Below the pieces are notes generated by a model. It made no database searches and was not told the DNA's origin. It was given only the letters and a program-made list of their open reading frames with translations. Below are positions 44,363 through 53,356 of a stretch of DNA of 64,000 nt, in pieces. The position numbers and the translations under genes were made by a program. Within the stretch, counting starts at the first letter, position 1, and each line of letters begins with the position of its first letter. The stretch covers positions 229,444 to 293,443 of the forward strand of contig NZ_JANYGQ010000020.1 of the NCBI RefSeq assembly GCF_025359345.1. Direction: 5' to 3'. The DNA comes from Mucilaginibacter sp. (GTDB lineage: Bacteria > Bacteroidota > Bacteroidia > Sphingobacteriales > Sphingobacteriaceae).

Positions 44363-45160
44363 TTATACTATGGAGTTTTCGGTAATCGTTTTGTCTGTAA
44401 TCCAACCTAATACCGGCTCGGTTGCAAGGCCGCTTTTTGTTATAAAAACATCATTACAGACTTTATAATTCGAAATAAGTGTTTTCGCGTCCGACAGGTT
44501 GGCGTCTTCTTTAACAAACTTTATCCCGTCTTTTAAAATGTCCTGTACATTTGCATTGCCTTTTGCCTTAAGATCGGCAAAGGTTAGCGGCGGCAATGCC
44601 ACGGTGGTTCCCGCAGCAGCGCTTTTTTGCGTGGCGAAATACTGTTCGGCAATAAAGCCTTCAATGGTGCTTTTGTGTAATACATATTTTGCCACTTTAT
44701 TTTCATCGAGCAGTATTACCCTCGAAATTTTATTGGTATTAATAAAATCCAAAAACTTGGTGCTCAAATCAAACGTTGTGTCGTCGGCACCGGTTTTATA
44801 TTCCACATACACCAATTTATCAACCTGGATCATCACGTCTTTAGCTTTTAAAGTTTCCAGCTTGGTGCTTGAAGTAAGGCTGGTGACCAACGACTTAACT
44901 GTTTGATTTGCAGCCGCCAGGTTTTCTTTCGAAAAGTAGTAGGCCAATATGGTGCCTATCCAAGTGCCAAATAACGGCAATATGGTGGCGAAGAGGGTTT
45001 GCAAAACATCCTTAGCTTCACTAGTTTTGCCTTTGGCTGTATCAACAATTGCTATGCTAATGCCCAATACGCCCAATACGCAGGTACCTATTAATACAAT
45101 CCTAGTTACGTTGTTAGCCACCACCGCTTGGGGTGTGTTTGATTCATTTGAGTTCTCCAT
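44363..45160 (-). CDS. Two-helix membrane protein with CBS-like cytoplasmic domains
   Basis: A 265-residue protein, first gene of the STAND/SIR2-TIR operon. Two membrane helices lie at about 20-40 and 55-76, forming a short hairpin, followed by an amphipathic linker. The rest looks like a pair of CBS motifs, though weakly: SRVILLDENKVAKYVLHKSTI (147-166 region) and, clearer, ANVQDILKDGIKFVKEDANLSDAKTLISN followed by CNDVFITKSGLATEPVLGWITDKTI, the usual beta-alpha-beta end of a CBS unit (sequences quoted in pieces). CBS modules bind adenosine-containing ligands (AMP, ATP, SAM; family knowledge). The assignment is a structural guess by motif; no enzymatic domain is seen. Confidence 0.6.
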   Translation of the reverse strand: MENSNESNTPQAVVANNVTRIVLIGTCVLGVLGISIAIVDTAKGKTSEAKDVLQTLFATILPLFGTWIGTILAYYFSKENLAAANQTVKSLVTSLTSSTKLETLKAKDVMIQVDKLVYVEYKTGADDTTFDLSTKFLDFINTNKISRVILLDENKVAKYVLHKSTIEGFIAEQYFATQKSAAAGTTVALPPLTFADLKAKGNANVQDILKDGIKFVKEDANLSDAKTLISNYKVCNDVFITKSGLATEPVLGWITDKTITENSIV

Positions 45161-45775
45161 TGTTAATTAGTTTATAGTGATAATGGTTTTAGGTAATTGC
45201 ATTACCCGGAGATATACGTTACACCCAAAATAATATACTGCATAAACAGGCGACTGCAATTGCATTTTCCATTAAAGCGAATGCATTGTTGATTAGCTGT
45301 TTGTATGATTAAGCTTTGGTTTATAAATATATACATTCTTATTTATTTACAAAAAAATATTTAATCTGTGGTTATTGTGGTGTTTAATATTGGGGTTTTA
45401 CGGTTTCCGTTTATTCTTTCGGCGAAGAGGGATGCCTGTTTTATGAAATTGAAAAATTTTAGCTAAGTCCAGCAGACGGACCTCCAGCGGGCTAAGGGAA
45501 TCAAGTTCGATGTAAAGGTTAATGCTGTATCAATTGGTTATCAGCTACTTATATTTATGAAAAGATGAAAGACGCTGATAATCAGCATATTTTACAGCGT
45601 TCCACCTGTTCCGCATAAAAATGGAACGCTTGCGCCCCCGCGCTTAGGTAACCCACCTGCACAGCTCCTCAATCATTTAATAAACCAATAATAACCGCCG
45701 GCAACGCCAATTACACATCAACGGGCCGCCCCCATAAATCAGGGCAGCCCGGCGCATTATCATAACCACTAGCGT
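45161..45775. promoter_or_regulatory. Gene-free region upstream of the STAND operon
   Basis: No gene is seen in 615 bases. The operon promoter must lie in its left part; TATTATTTTGG (minus strand, about 45230) approximates a -7 element but is off by one base. TGCAATTGCA near 45256 is a small palindrome. The right half carries a copy of the 60-bp GTTCC-type repeat and a GGGC-rich inverted repeat near 45725-45755 that could close the RhiA-like gene. Confidence 0.45.
45574..45633 (+). repeat. 60-bp interspersed repeat, copy A
   Basis: Begins ctgataatcagcat, then agcgttcc, tgttccgc and ends aaaatggaacgcttg. It is similar to the copies at 48549 and 48863, but lacks the ggggt insertion. AGCGTTCC and GGAACGCT within it can form a stem. 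Confidence 0.75.
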
Positions 45776-46393
45776 CTACCTGCCCTGCTGCACAGTAAAT
45801 GTATTATCGGGGTTAAGCGTAACCCTCATATCGTACACATTTCCCGGGAAAACTATTTGTACGGCGTTAACCATGCTGTCAACATCCAGGACCTGGCCCT
45901 GCTGGTAGTTGCCGAAGGTAAGCCAATAGGAGGGGTGCGGCGTAAACACATTGGCGTAGTTTGGCTGTGCCTGCACGCCAAAAGTGCCCGCGCCCGACAT
46001 GCCGATGCCAAAAGTGACCGTGTTTGGCGGTATTGTTGCATCACCGGTGACATAAAATGTACCTTGCTGTGGCCGCTGTTGCGGGTTATCGAACTGAAAA
46101 TTGTATGGCGCCGGTGAGGTTAATACGATGCTGTTGCTGTCGCGCGGATCGGCAGGTATGGTCTGGCCGGGATTAACCTGCACGCCGGGCCTTAAAACGC
46201 CTGTTTCCGACCAATAAAAGCTGTAGTCTATTGTCCAGCTAAAAACGGTCGACATATTTGGCCTGGCAGGCCTGGCCATCCATGCCAGCGACATTGCACC
46301 GGGGCCGTAGTGGCCTGAATCCTGCTGGTATAAACAAGCCGTACCAGACTGGGTGGAGTTGTTTATGAAGGTGATGGAATAGGGATAACTCAT
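45776..46393 (-). CDS. RhiA-like protein
   Basis: A 205-residue protein without signal peptide or membrane segments, rich in Asn, Gln, Pro and aromatic residues. Start YPYSITFINNSTQSGTACLYQQD, the central MSLAWMARPARPNMSTVFSW (in part) and DYSFYWSETGVLRPGVQV resemble my recollection of the RhiA family, named after a rhizosphere-expressed protein of Rhizobium; other members occur in Bacteroidota and Pseudomonadota. The fold is probably a beta-sandwich. Function unknown. It lies outside the STAND operon (616-base gap) but on the same strand. Assignment from memory only. Confidence 0.5.
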   Translation of the reverse strand: MSYPYSITFINNSTQSGTACLYQQDSGHYGPGAMSLAWMARPARPNMSTVFSWTIDYSFYWSETGVLRPGVQVNPGQTIPADPRDSNSIVLTSPAPYNFQFDNPQQRPQQGTFYVTGDATIPPNTVTFGIGMSGAGTFGVQAQPNYANVFTPHPSYWLTFGNYQQGQVLDVDSMVNAVQIVFPGNVYDMRVTLNPDNTFTVQQGR

Positions 46394-47065
46394 AATGTTT
46401 AGGGTTTTAATTTTTACTTACTCTATTACGGCTTTTCGGTTTCCGCCGGGGGGGGTGAAGTCCTGAGTCTTAAGTCTTGAGTCCAGAGTCTAAAGTCTAA
46501 AGTCAGAAAATGCAGGACTCCGACTTAGGGCTTCTGACTAAAGACTATTGACTTAATAAAAGTCGGAAGTCCTAAGTCTAGAGTCCAAAGTCCAAAGTCA
46601 GAAAAGGCATGACTTCGACTTAATGCTTCCGACTAAAGACTTTAGACTTAAGACTATCGACTTAAAAAAAAGGTGGTTTATGCGATAACCGGTTCAGGTA
46701 TGTTCATCTCCACCCAAATATAATGGAATTTGGATAAAAAAATATTCAGGGAAGGAATTTGTTTAATTGGGGCTAATCAAATTGTTGGCGTGCATTTGTT
46801 ACGCACCTAAAGAAGCGAAAATCATCCATTCGAATTAATTCTACCAATATTAGGCTCCTAACGGAGCCGCCTGCTTAAACAGTGTAGTAAGATGTGGGTA
46901 CACGGCAACTCTGAAAACCGACGGGTGGTGCATAACAGAATCGGCTTTAGCCAAATTTGGCTATACGATATCATATAACGCAATATAAAACACTTTGCGA
47001 TAATTTGATTTGCACCCGGCGCGCGGGTATTCCTGCACCCGGGCGCCTAACTGCTAACCTGCAGG
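46394..47065. repeat. 672-base gene-free repeat region
   Basis: No gene is seen. It carries the duplicated agtcyaa block listed separately, a GGCTCC-TAAC-GGAGCC hairpin near 46851-46868, and a G/C-rich inverted repeat (gcacccggcgcgcgggt, about 47010-47046) with the perfect palindrome CTAACCTGCAGGTTAG at 47054-47069, which overlaps the stop of the WG-repeat gene and may serve as its terminator. Confidence 0.55.
46455..46668. repeat. Tandem duplicate of an agtcyaa word block
   Basis: Two units of about 100 bases (46457-46556 and 46561-46665). Each has a left half of repeated agtctaaagtc/agtccaaagtc words ending gtcagaaaa, a short middle (aatgcaggactccgac/aaggcatgacttcgac) and a right half of complementary gactaaagact words ending cgacttaa(t/a)aaa. 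Each unit can fold into a hairpin with arms of about 35 bases; the units also share the same word order. Confidence 0.75.
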
Positions 47066-48193
47066 TTAGTTTACGGTCTTTTTCCTGGTAATCTTACCTT
47101 TGCCATTTGCTGATTTTCGGCCATTTGCCGGCGACAACTGTTCGCCCTTGCTGTTTACCGCTTTTCCAGTCAAGTCGAAGTAAAATAGCTTGCCGTTTGA
47201 TTCTACCTTTATAATCCCGCCTTCAAAGCCTAAAAAATTATCATAAACCGGGGGCACAATTTCCTGTCCGCTGCGGTTAATGTATCCAAATTTTTTGTTG
47301 AGAACAACCGGAGCTATGTCGTTATAAAAATCGTATATCCCGTTATATTTTATCGGTATAACTACAGCCCCGGTGTTATTGATATAGCCCCATTTACCAT
47401 CGAGCTTTACCCGGGCCATTCCACTCTCAAAATCGAGGGCCTGTTCATATTTATAAGGTATAACTAAGTTGCAGTTGTTATCCATATAGCCATATTTCTC
47501 TTCGACTGCTATTTTTACCAACCCTTCGCTAAAAACGGGCCTGGTGGTGTATTTAATAGGGATGATTTCGTAACCTAACCTGTTAATATATCCCCAGTTG
47601 TCTTTTATGCGCACCGCTGCCATATCACCTGTAAAAGATTGGGCCTCATCGTACCGGAAGGGAATTATTTGCTTGTTTTCGGCGTTGATATAGCCCCAGC
47701 TACCGTTTAGCTTTACTGCTGCCAGTCCCCGGTGGAAACTTTCGGCGGCATCAAACCGCATGGCAATAACCACGGTGTTATTTTTATCAACAAATCCATA
47801 CTTCCCGGTTAGCTTTCTGCGTGCCCGGCGTACGGCAGAAAAATAGTCTGCATCGTCGTAGTCGTCGTATTTTAAAGCGTTGGGCAGCTTCTTTTCTTCT
47901 TGTTCTGCTTTTTCGGCAGCTACCCGGCCAATTGCGGCATTACGGATAGCAGCGCGTTGTTCTAAATACTCCTGCTGTTCAGCAGGGGTTCTTGATTCTT
48001 TGACCGCATTGGCAGGCGCAGGTCTGTATCTCGGGGCCTGGTTGTTTCTTGCTTCCTCAGCATTCCTGTCGGCCGAAGACCGTGGCTTGCCGTTTGCATC
48101 GTACGCCGAAACATACTGGGCACTGGCCGGCCGGGCGGACAATAAAAGCATAACTGCAAATACAGTCATGTATACGGGCAATAAATGTTTCAT
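47066..48193 (-). CDS. WG-repeat protein
   Basis: A 375-residue exported protein. Start at 48193 (MKHLLPVYMTVFAVMLLLSA) gives a signal peptide ending ASAQ; the frame stays open 44 codons upstream without support. A low-complexity basic/acidic linker (25-105) is followed by about seven WG-type repeats (KYGFVDKNNTVVIAMRFDAAESF, WGYINAENKQIIPFRYDEAQSF, WGYINRLGYEIIPIKY, and so on to the C-terminus). WG repeats are short beta units of unknown binding role, widespread in Bacteroidota. The C-terminal tail (SANGKGKITRKKTVN) is basic. Confidence 0.87.
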   Translation of the reverse strand: MKHLLPVYMTVFAVMLLLSARPASAQYVSAYDANGKPRSSADRNAEEARNNQAPRYRPAPANAVKESRTPAEQQEYLEQRAAIRNAAIGRVAAEKAEQEEKKLPNALKYDDYDDADYFSAVRRARRKLTGKYGFVDKNNTVVIAMRFDAAESFHRGLAAVKLNGSWGYINAENKQIIPFRYDEAQSFTGDMAAVRIKDNWGYINRLGYEIIPIKYTTRPVFSEGLVKIAVEEKYGYMDNNCNLVIPYKYEQALDFESGMARVKLDGKWGYINNTGAVVIPIKYNGIYDFYNDIAPVVLNKKFGYINRSGQEIVPPVYDNFLGFEGGIIKVESNGKLFYFDLTGKAVNSKGEQLSPANGRKSANGKGKITRKKTVN

Positions 48194-48548
48194 ACGCGCG
48201 GCGTTTAAGATTGCCGGGGGAAGGTCGGTATTATAAACCGGCAAAAAGTAGTAGATTAATGTGATATTCATTGCCAGCGGCCGGGGCGCCGGAAAGTAGC
48301 CGTTGGCATTCATGTGTCCTCCCAACCTGGGGGATACATCCGAAAAAACAGCTTTTATATTTGCCGGTAAATATCGAAAGCAGCACTGGTCAACAGTTAT
48401 CGCTTAAGCACCTTTTCGGCAAGGCAGACTAATGCTAAAAGTGCGGGTCTGCATACTGCCGCCCTGCTAAAAGTGTGTAAGAAATTCCCCGAAAATTGTT
48501 TAATTAGTTGATTATCAATATATTGAAAATAGGTAAAAATCAAAGTAT

Positions 48549-48608
48549 CTGATAATCAATATGTTCCATAGCGTTCGGGGTGTTCCGTGAGCAAAAATGG
48601 AACGCTTG
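48549..48608 (+). repeat. 60-bp interspersed repeat, copy B
   Basis: ctgataatcaatatgttcc, then atagcgttcggggtgttcc, ending aaaatggaacgcttg. Same orientation as copies A and C. Confidence 0.8.
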
Positions 48609-48862
48609 TAAGCTGCCCTCATTAGTTAATCCAATAAACAAGTTGAGAACTCGCTGCAGACCTGTGGTTACCAAGCATCCGGCTGTAAGTTCCTATCATC
48701 ATGAAGGTTCGCTGATTGTCCTGTGTAGAGGTTGCTTTCCCGAAACAAGTTCGGGACAGGCTGTTCCTTGCAATGACGCGTTGGTGAGTGAGCATTACGG
48801 CGAACCCACCCCTGCCACAACACAAATCCATCGCACCCCCTCCAGGGAGGGGAACTGGATGT

Positions 48863-48923
48863 CTTGATAATCAGCATGTTTCATAGCGTTCGGGGTGTTC
48901 CGCGTGGGAAAATGGAACGCTTG
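48863..48923 (+). repeat. 60-bp interspersed repeat, copy C
   Basis: cttgataatcagcatgtttc, then atagcgttcggggtgttcc, ending aaaatggaacgcttg; nearly identical to copy B. Confidence 0.8.
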
Positions 48924-48940
48924 AGGCCTGATCTCAAACA

Positions 48941-48978
48941 AAAAAGACCTGCCTTTCAACAAAGCAGGTCTTTTTTTT
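48941..48978. terminator. Two-way terminator downstream of the M1 peptidase
   Basis: AAGACCTGC pairs with GCAGGTCTT, with an A run on the left and an eight-T run on the right, so it can work in both directions; it lies 35-70 bases after the M1 peptidase stop on the minus strand. Confidence 0.85.
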
Positions 48979-49012
48979 CTTACTAAAGACTTCGGACTTT
49001 CGACTTCAGACT

Positions 49013-50980
49013 TTACTTAGCCGGCCACACATTATTCCTTCTTTCCACATCGGGCAATTGGTGGTCAGGGTCAATCTCTAACGATTGTATGGTTGCGGTT
49101 GATGGGTAGATAAATGTCCAGGTGCCTTCGCGCTGCCAAACGTTTACGGGCAGGTGCAAAATTTCGGTTTTGCCATTGGTTTGGGTAACTTTTAAGTCGA
49201 CAGGCATCGCCAGTTTTTCTTTGTTTACCAAAGTAATCAGTGCGCCATTGGCAGGGTTATCTTTTACATATTTTACGCTTTCAACAGCCTGGTCAACTTT
49301 GTCGGTGGTGAAAAACCATGGTTTAAAAAACCAGTTCAAATCCTCGCCCGAGGCATCGTTCATGGCGCGGAAAAAGTCGTAAGGCAGTGGGTGTTTAAAT
49401 GCCCAATGCTTAATGTATTGGTTAAAGGCATAATCGAAGCGATCAGCGCCAAGCACCACGTTGCGCAAAATGTCGAGCCCTACAGCGGTTTTGTTATAAT
49501 ACTGGCCATAATCGTTAAGCCCCATAGCTTCGGGCGCAACCATTAACGGGTCTTTTGCCGTTGTCATAAATTTTACAATGCCGTTGGCAGGGCGGCCCTT
49601 GCTGTTAAAGTATTCGCCGTTATTGAATTTCTCGGTCGAGTATTCGTTGATGAAAGTGTTAAAGCCTTCACCCATCCACATGTATTTACGCTCGTTAGAG
49701 CCCACGATCATCGGGAACCAGTTGTGGCCGATCTCGTGCGTTACATCGCCAAAAAGATCGCCGTTTTTAAGATTGCTTAAGCAGAAAATAGCGCCGGGAT
49801 ATTCCATACCCAATGCTACGCCCGATACGTTTACGGCCGAATTCCATGGATATTCAAAATATTTAGCGGAGTATATTTCCATGCTGGCCTTCAAATATTC
49901 CGTAGAACGCCCCCACGAGTTACTGCCCGAACTTTCGGCCGGGTAAGCGCTCATGGCAATACATTTACGCCCCGATGGCAGGTTTACCTTAGCGCCATCC
50001 CATATAAATGCGGTTGATGCACCCCAGGCAATGTCGCGGGTGTTTTCCATTTTATAGTGCCAGGTCAGGTTGCCTTTAAATGGATGGGTAGCTGCCTGCC
50101 CAACTTCGTCAGCGGTGATAATGGCAACGGTTTTGTCGCTCTTGCGCATCTCGTCATACCTTTTTTGCTGTACATCGCTCAATACCTGCGATACATTCTG
50201 CAGATCGCCCGAGCCTACAACCGTCATGTTTGCCGGTGCGGTTATGTAGTAATCAAAGTCGCCGTACTCGCAGTAGAACTCGCCCAGGCCCATGTAGGGC
50301 AGGGTGTTCCAGCCTTCCACGTCGTCATAAACGCACATGCGCGGGTACCATTCGGCAATTTCATAAACATAGCCGGCTTTAAACTTTTTGCGGCCCATAC
50401 GGTCGGCGCCATAAAAGGGGATAGCAAAGCTGTAGTTTATTTTTACCTGTATTTTTTCGCCTTTGGCGCCCATTGGCTTGTTCAACCTTACCTGCATGCG
50501 GGCATCAGTAATAACCGGCGTGGTGGCATAGGTGTCGCCTTTATAGGTAACGGCTACCGACTCGATATGATAACCGCCCTTGCTGAAGCCACGCACGTCA
50601 AAACGGTCGCCGTCTATAGGGGTAGTCGCGGCACCGCGCGATCCCGGCTTAAACAGGTTCTGGTCAAGTTGCAGCCAAAGATGGTCAAGCTCATCAGGGC
50701 TGTTGTTGGTATAAGTTATGGTCACTTCACCAGTAATGGTAGTATCCTGCGGAGTTTCGTTTAAAGATGCCTTTATCAGGTAGTCGGCGCGGTTTTGCCA
50801 GTAATGCTGACCTGGCTTGCCACTTGCTGAGCGGGTGCCATCGCCGGTAACCGGCCAGGTAATTGGCCCGAAGGCGTCGAGGTGATTGTATTTAGGGGTA
50901 TCGGTTTGCGCCGATGCTGAAGCAGCCATAAGCAAAAGGCCCAGTCCGCTTAGCAAATAGTTAAGTTTTAAATAACGCAT
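49013..50980 (-). CDS. M1 family metallopeptidase (exported)
   Basis: A 655-residue protein. Start at 50980 (MRYLKLNYLLSGLGLLLMAA) gives a signal peptide ending ASASAQ; nine codons upstream to 51007 are discounted. The N-terminal domain (about 60-320) is the beta-rich M1 substrate domain; the catalytic part shows HEIGHNW and, 18 residues after the second zinc His, Glu in WMGEGFNTFINEY, i.e. HExxH-x18-E. The exopeptidase GAMEN-type motif appears as ALGMEYPGA. Aminopeptidase activity on exported peptides is expected. Carries conserved Tyr for catalysis, probably QYYNKTAVGLDIL. Confidence 0.92.
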   Translation of the reverse strand: MRYLKLNYLLSGLGLLLMAASASAQTDTPKYNHLDAFGPITWPVTGDGTRSASGKPGQHYWQNRADYLIKASLNETPQDTTITGEVTITYTNNSPDELDHLWLQLDQNLFKPGSRGAATTPIDGDRFDVRGFSKGGYHIESVAVTYKGDTYATTPVITDARMQVRLNKPMGAKGEKIQVKINYSFAIPFYGADRMGRKKFKAGYVYEIAEWYPRMCVYDDVEGWNTLPYMGLGEFYCEYGDFDYYITAPANMTVVGSGDLQNVSQVLSDVQQKRYDEMRKSDKTVAIITADEVGQAATHPFKGNLTWHYKMENTRDIAWGASTAFIWDGAKVNLPSGRKCIAMSAYPAESSGSNSWGRSTEYLKASMEIYSAKYFEYPWNSAVNVSGVALGMEYPGAIFCLSNLKNGDLFGDVTHEIGHNWFPMIVGSNERKYMWMGEGFNTFINEYSTEKFNNGEYFNSKGRPANGIVKFMTTAKDPLMVAPEAMGLNDYGQYYNKTAVGLDILRNVVLGADRFDYAFNQYIKHWAFKHPLPYDFFRAMNDASGEDLNWFFKPWFFTTDKVDQAVESVKYVKDNPANGALITLVNKEKLAMPVDLKVTQTNGKTEILHLPVNVWQREGTWTFIYPSTATIQSLEIDPDHQLPDVERRNNVWPAK

Positions 50981-51221
50981 TTTAATATTTGATAATTTCG
51001 GGTGCAAATTAGCGAATTAAATTATGAAATTGGTAAAGGAGGGATGTGCGAATAACACCAAGTGGTGCTGTTGCTATTGTGTATCTGCTTTGATATCTCT
51101 GGTCTCCTGTCGCCAAACTCTCCTCATATCATTCTTCCTTTTTGTAAAACTTTTATCAAATCCAATTGATATTTAATTATGTGCATTTAATATTTGCAAC
51201 TTTGCCGGCTAATAATCTGCT

Positions 51222-53228
51222 ATGAACCATCTTGCCAACTCCACATCGCCATACCTGCTGCAGCATGCCAATAACCCGGTTAACTGGTACCCCTGGGGAC
51301 CTGAAGCGCTACAAACAGCCAAAGCCGAAAACAAGCTGATATTGGTGAGCATTGGTTACTCTGCCTGCCACTGGTGCCATGTAATGGAGCACGAAAGCTT
51401 TGAGGATGAAAGCGTGGCCGCGGTAATGAATGAATACTTTATTTGTATTAAGGTAGACAGGGAAGAGCGTCCCGACGTTGACCAGGTGTACATGAGTGCG
51501 ATACAACTAATGAGCGGGAGGGGAGGGTGGCCACTCAACTGCATCTGTCTGCCCGATCAGCGGCCTATCTATGGCGGTACCTATTTCCGTAAAAACGAAT
51601 GGACAAGCCTGCTTTTTAACCTCGCCGATTTCTATAAAACCAAACCCGCTGAGGCTGAAGAATATGCCACCCGGTTAACCGAAGGTATACAACAATATGA
51701 ATCGGTTCCCTTTGTAGCAGAGCAGCCCGAGTATACCAAAGCCGATTTGGAGTTGATTATCAACAGCTGGAAAAAATACTTTGATAAAACCGAAGGCGGG
51801 CTTGGCTCTTCGCCAAAATTCCCGATGCCGAATAACTGGCAGTGCCTGATGCGTTACGCCCATTTAATGCAGGACGAAAGTGTTGCAGAAGCGGTAAAAT
51901 TAACCCTTCACAAAATGGCTTTCGGCGGGATATATGATCATGTGGGCGGCGGCTTTGCGCGTTACTCTGTCGACGACCACTGGCACGTGCCGCATTTTGA
52001 GAAAATGCTTTATGATAACGCGCAGCTGATTAGCTTGTATGCTGAGGCTTATACCTGGCAGCCGGATGAACTTTATCCGCAAATTACTAATGAGATAATT
52101 GAATTTTGCCAGCGTGAGTTGATGTCGCCCGACTATGGTTTTTACTCGGCGCTTGATGCAGATAGCGAAGGCAAGGAAGGCAAATTCTATATTTTTACAA
52201 AGACTGAGATTGAAGATATATTGAGCGCGGATGCTGAACTATTTTGTATTTACTATAACATAACCGACGATGGCAACTGGGAAGAAGAAAACTCCAATGT
52301 CCTGTTCCGAAAAGAAAGCGATGCCAAATTGGCTGAAAAGCTAGGCCTACAGGTTGATGAACTGCTCGCTAAAATACAATCATACAAACAAAAAGTATTC
52401 GACTCCCGCAGCTACCGCATAAGGCCGGGACTTGATAATAAAATACTGGCGTCGTGGAATGGGCTGATGTTAAAAGGCCTTTGCGATGCTTACCGGGCCT
52501 TTGATAAGCCGGAATACCTTGACATCGCGCTTAATAATGCCGGTTTTATCCTGGATAACTTAATAACCAAAGATGGGCGACTAACAAGAATATTTAAGAC
52601 AGGTGATATAAACCAAGTTGCTTTTCTCGATGATTACGCCAATATAATAGATGCCTTCATTGCGCTGTACGAAGTAACTTTTGACGAACAATGGCTAACC
52701 CACGCAAAAAGCCTTACAGATAAAGCAGTCACCCATTACTACGATGCGGAAAAAGGAATATTTTATTTCACCGCTGCTGATGACGAGCAGTTGATAGCCC
52801 GCAAATCTGAAATTATGGATGGGGTGATACCGGCCTCCAACTCGGTAATGGCGCGTAATTTGAAGAAACTTGGCTTGTTATTTGATAATGAAAATTACGA
52901 TGAAATATCGGCACAATTGCTGCGAAACCTGGTGCCGCATTTGGCGCGATACGGCTCCAGCTATTCAAACTGGATAATGCTGCTGATTGAGGAGGTGTTC
53001 GGAACTTACGAAATTGCCATTGTTGGCGATGATTTTGAGCGCCTGAGAAAAGAAATTGAAAATAATTACATCCCTAACAAAATTATGTTGGGTGGTAAAA
53101 AAGGAAGTTTACCTTTGCTGCAGGATAAGTTTGGCGCTGGTACACAAATATTTATTTGTAAAGATAAAACATGCGGATTGCCTGCAACTAATACAAACGA
53201 CGCTCTGACCGGGATTAACGGGTTTTGA
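51222..53228 (+). CDS. YyaL-type protein: thioredoxin-like domain plus (alpha/alpha)6 barrel
   Basis: A 668-residue cytosolic protein. N-terminal 170 residues form the DUF255 thioredoxin-like domain ([21 protein letters not shown], then [18 protein letters not shown] with the CHWC active site, and [22 protein letters not shown]), followed by an (alpha/alpha)6 glycosidase-like barrel (about 180-660; [57 protein letters not shown]). Related to human SPATA20. Function is unknown, perhaps N-acylglucosamine-epimerase-like or redox control. It is monocistronic. Confidence 0.92.
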   Translation: MNHLANSTSPYLLQHANNPVNWYPWGPEALQTAKAENKLILVSIGYSACHWCHVMEHESFEDESVAAVMNEYFICIKVDREERPDVDQVYMSAIQLMSGRGGWPLNCICLPDQRPIYGGTYFRKNEWTSLLFNLADFYKTKPAEAEEYATRLTEGIQQYESVPFVAEQPEYTKADLELIINSWKKYFDKTEGGLGSSPKFPMPNNWQCLMRYAHLMQDESVAEAVKLTLHKMAFGGIYDHVGGGFARYSVDDHWHVPHFEKMLYDNAQLISLYAEAYTWQPDELYPQITNEIIEFCQRELMSPDYGFYSALDADSEGKEGKFYIFTKTEIEDILSADAELFCIYYNITDDGNWEEENSNVLFRKESDAKLAEKLGLQVDELLAKIQSYKQKVFDSRSYRIRPGLDNKILASWNGLMLKGLCDAYRAFDKPEYLDIALNNAGFILDNLITKDGRLTRIFKTGDINQVAFLDDYANIIDAFIALYEVTFDEQWLTHAKSLTDKAVTHYYDAEKGIFYFTAADDEQLIARKSEIMDGVIPASNSVMARNLKKLGLLFDNENYDEISAQLLRNLVPHLARYGSSYSNWIMLLIEEVFGTYEIAIVGDDFERLRKEIENNYIPNKIMLGGKKGSLPLLQDKFGAGTQIFICKDKTCGLPATNTNDALTGINGF

Positions 53229-53356
53229 AAATTTGACCCGGATGAATTTTAATACATAATAGCATAAAATAAATATAATCATATAACACAGCCGCGAGCA
53301 TCCGATAAATCCAGCAAATCCACTGAATCCGGGTTCCGGTCAAAAACACATTTACA

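Larger units (their letters stand above)
48194..48940. repeat. Gene-free region rich in interspersed repeats
   Basis: No gene is seen between the WG-repeat gene and the M1 peptidase. The right part holds two direct 60-bp repeats (copies B and C) around a 254-base segment that contains CCCGAA-ACAAG-TTCGGG (about 48739) and ccctccagggaggg (about 48839) inverted repeats and a ttgcaatgacgcgttgg stretch typical of Bacteroidota interspersed repeats. The left part carries the promoter of the WG gene, not identified. Confidence 0.5.

Noticed and set aside
45420..45540. Possible decayed transposase near the STAND operon
   Set aside because: No frame with recognisable transposase motifs was found; the resemblance rested on wording alone.
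48549..48923. GTTCC elements as parS centromere sites
   Set aside because: They lack the full GTTnCACGTGnAAC palindrome, and no parAB genes are near.
39913..49000. Prophage or integrative element carrying the STAND operon
   Set aside because: No integrase, tRNA target, phage or conjugation gene was found; only small repeats are present, so an island is possible but not shown.
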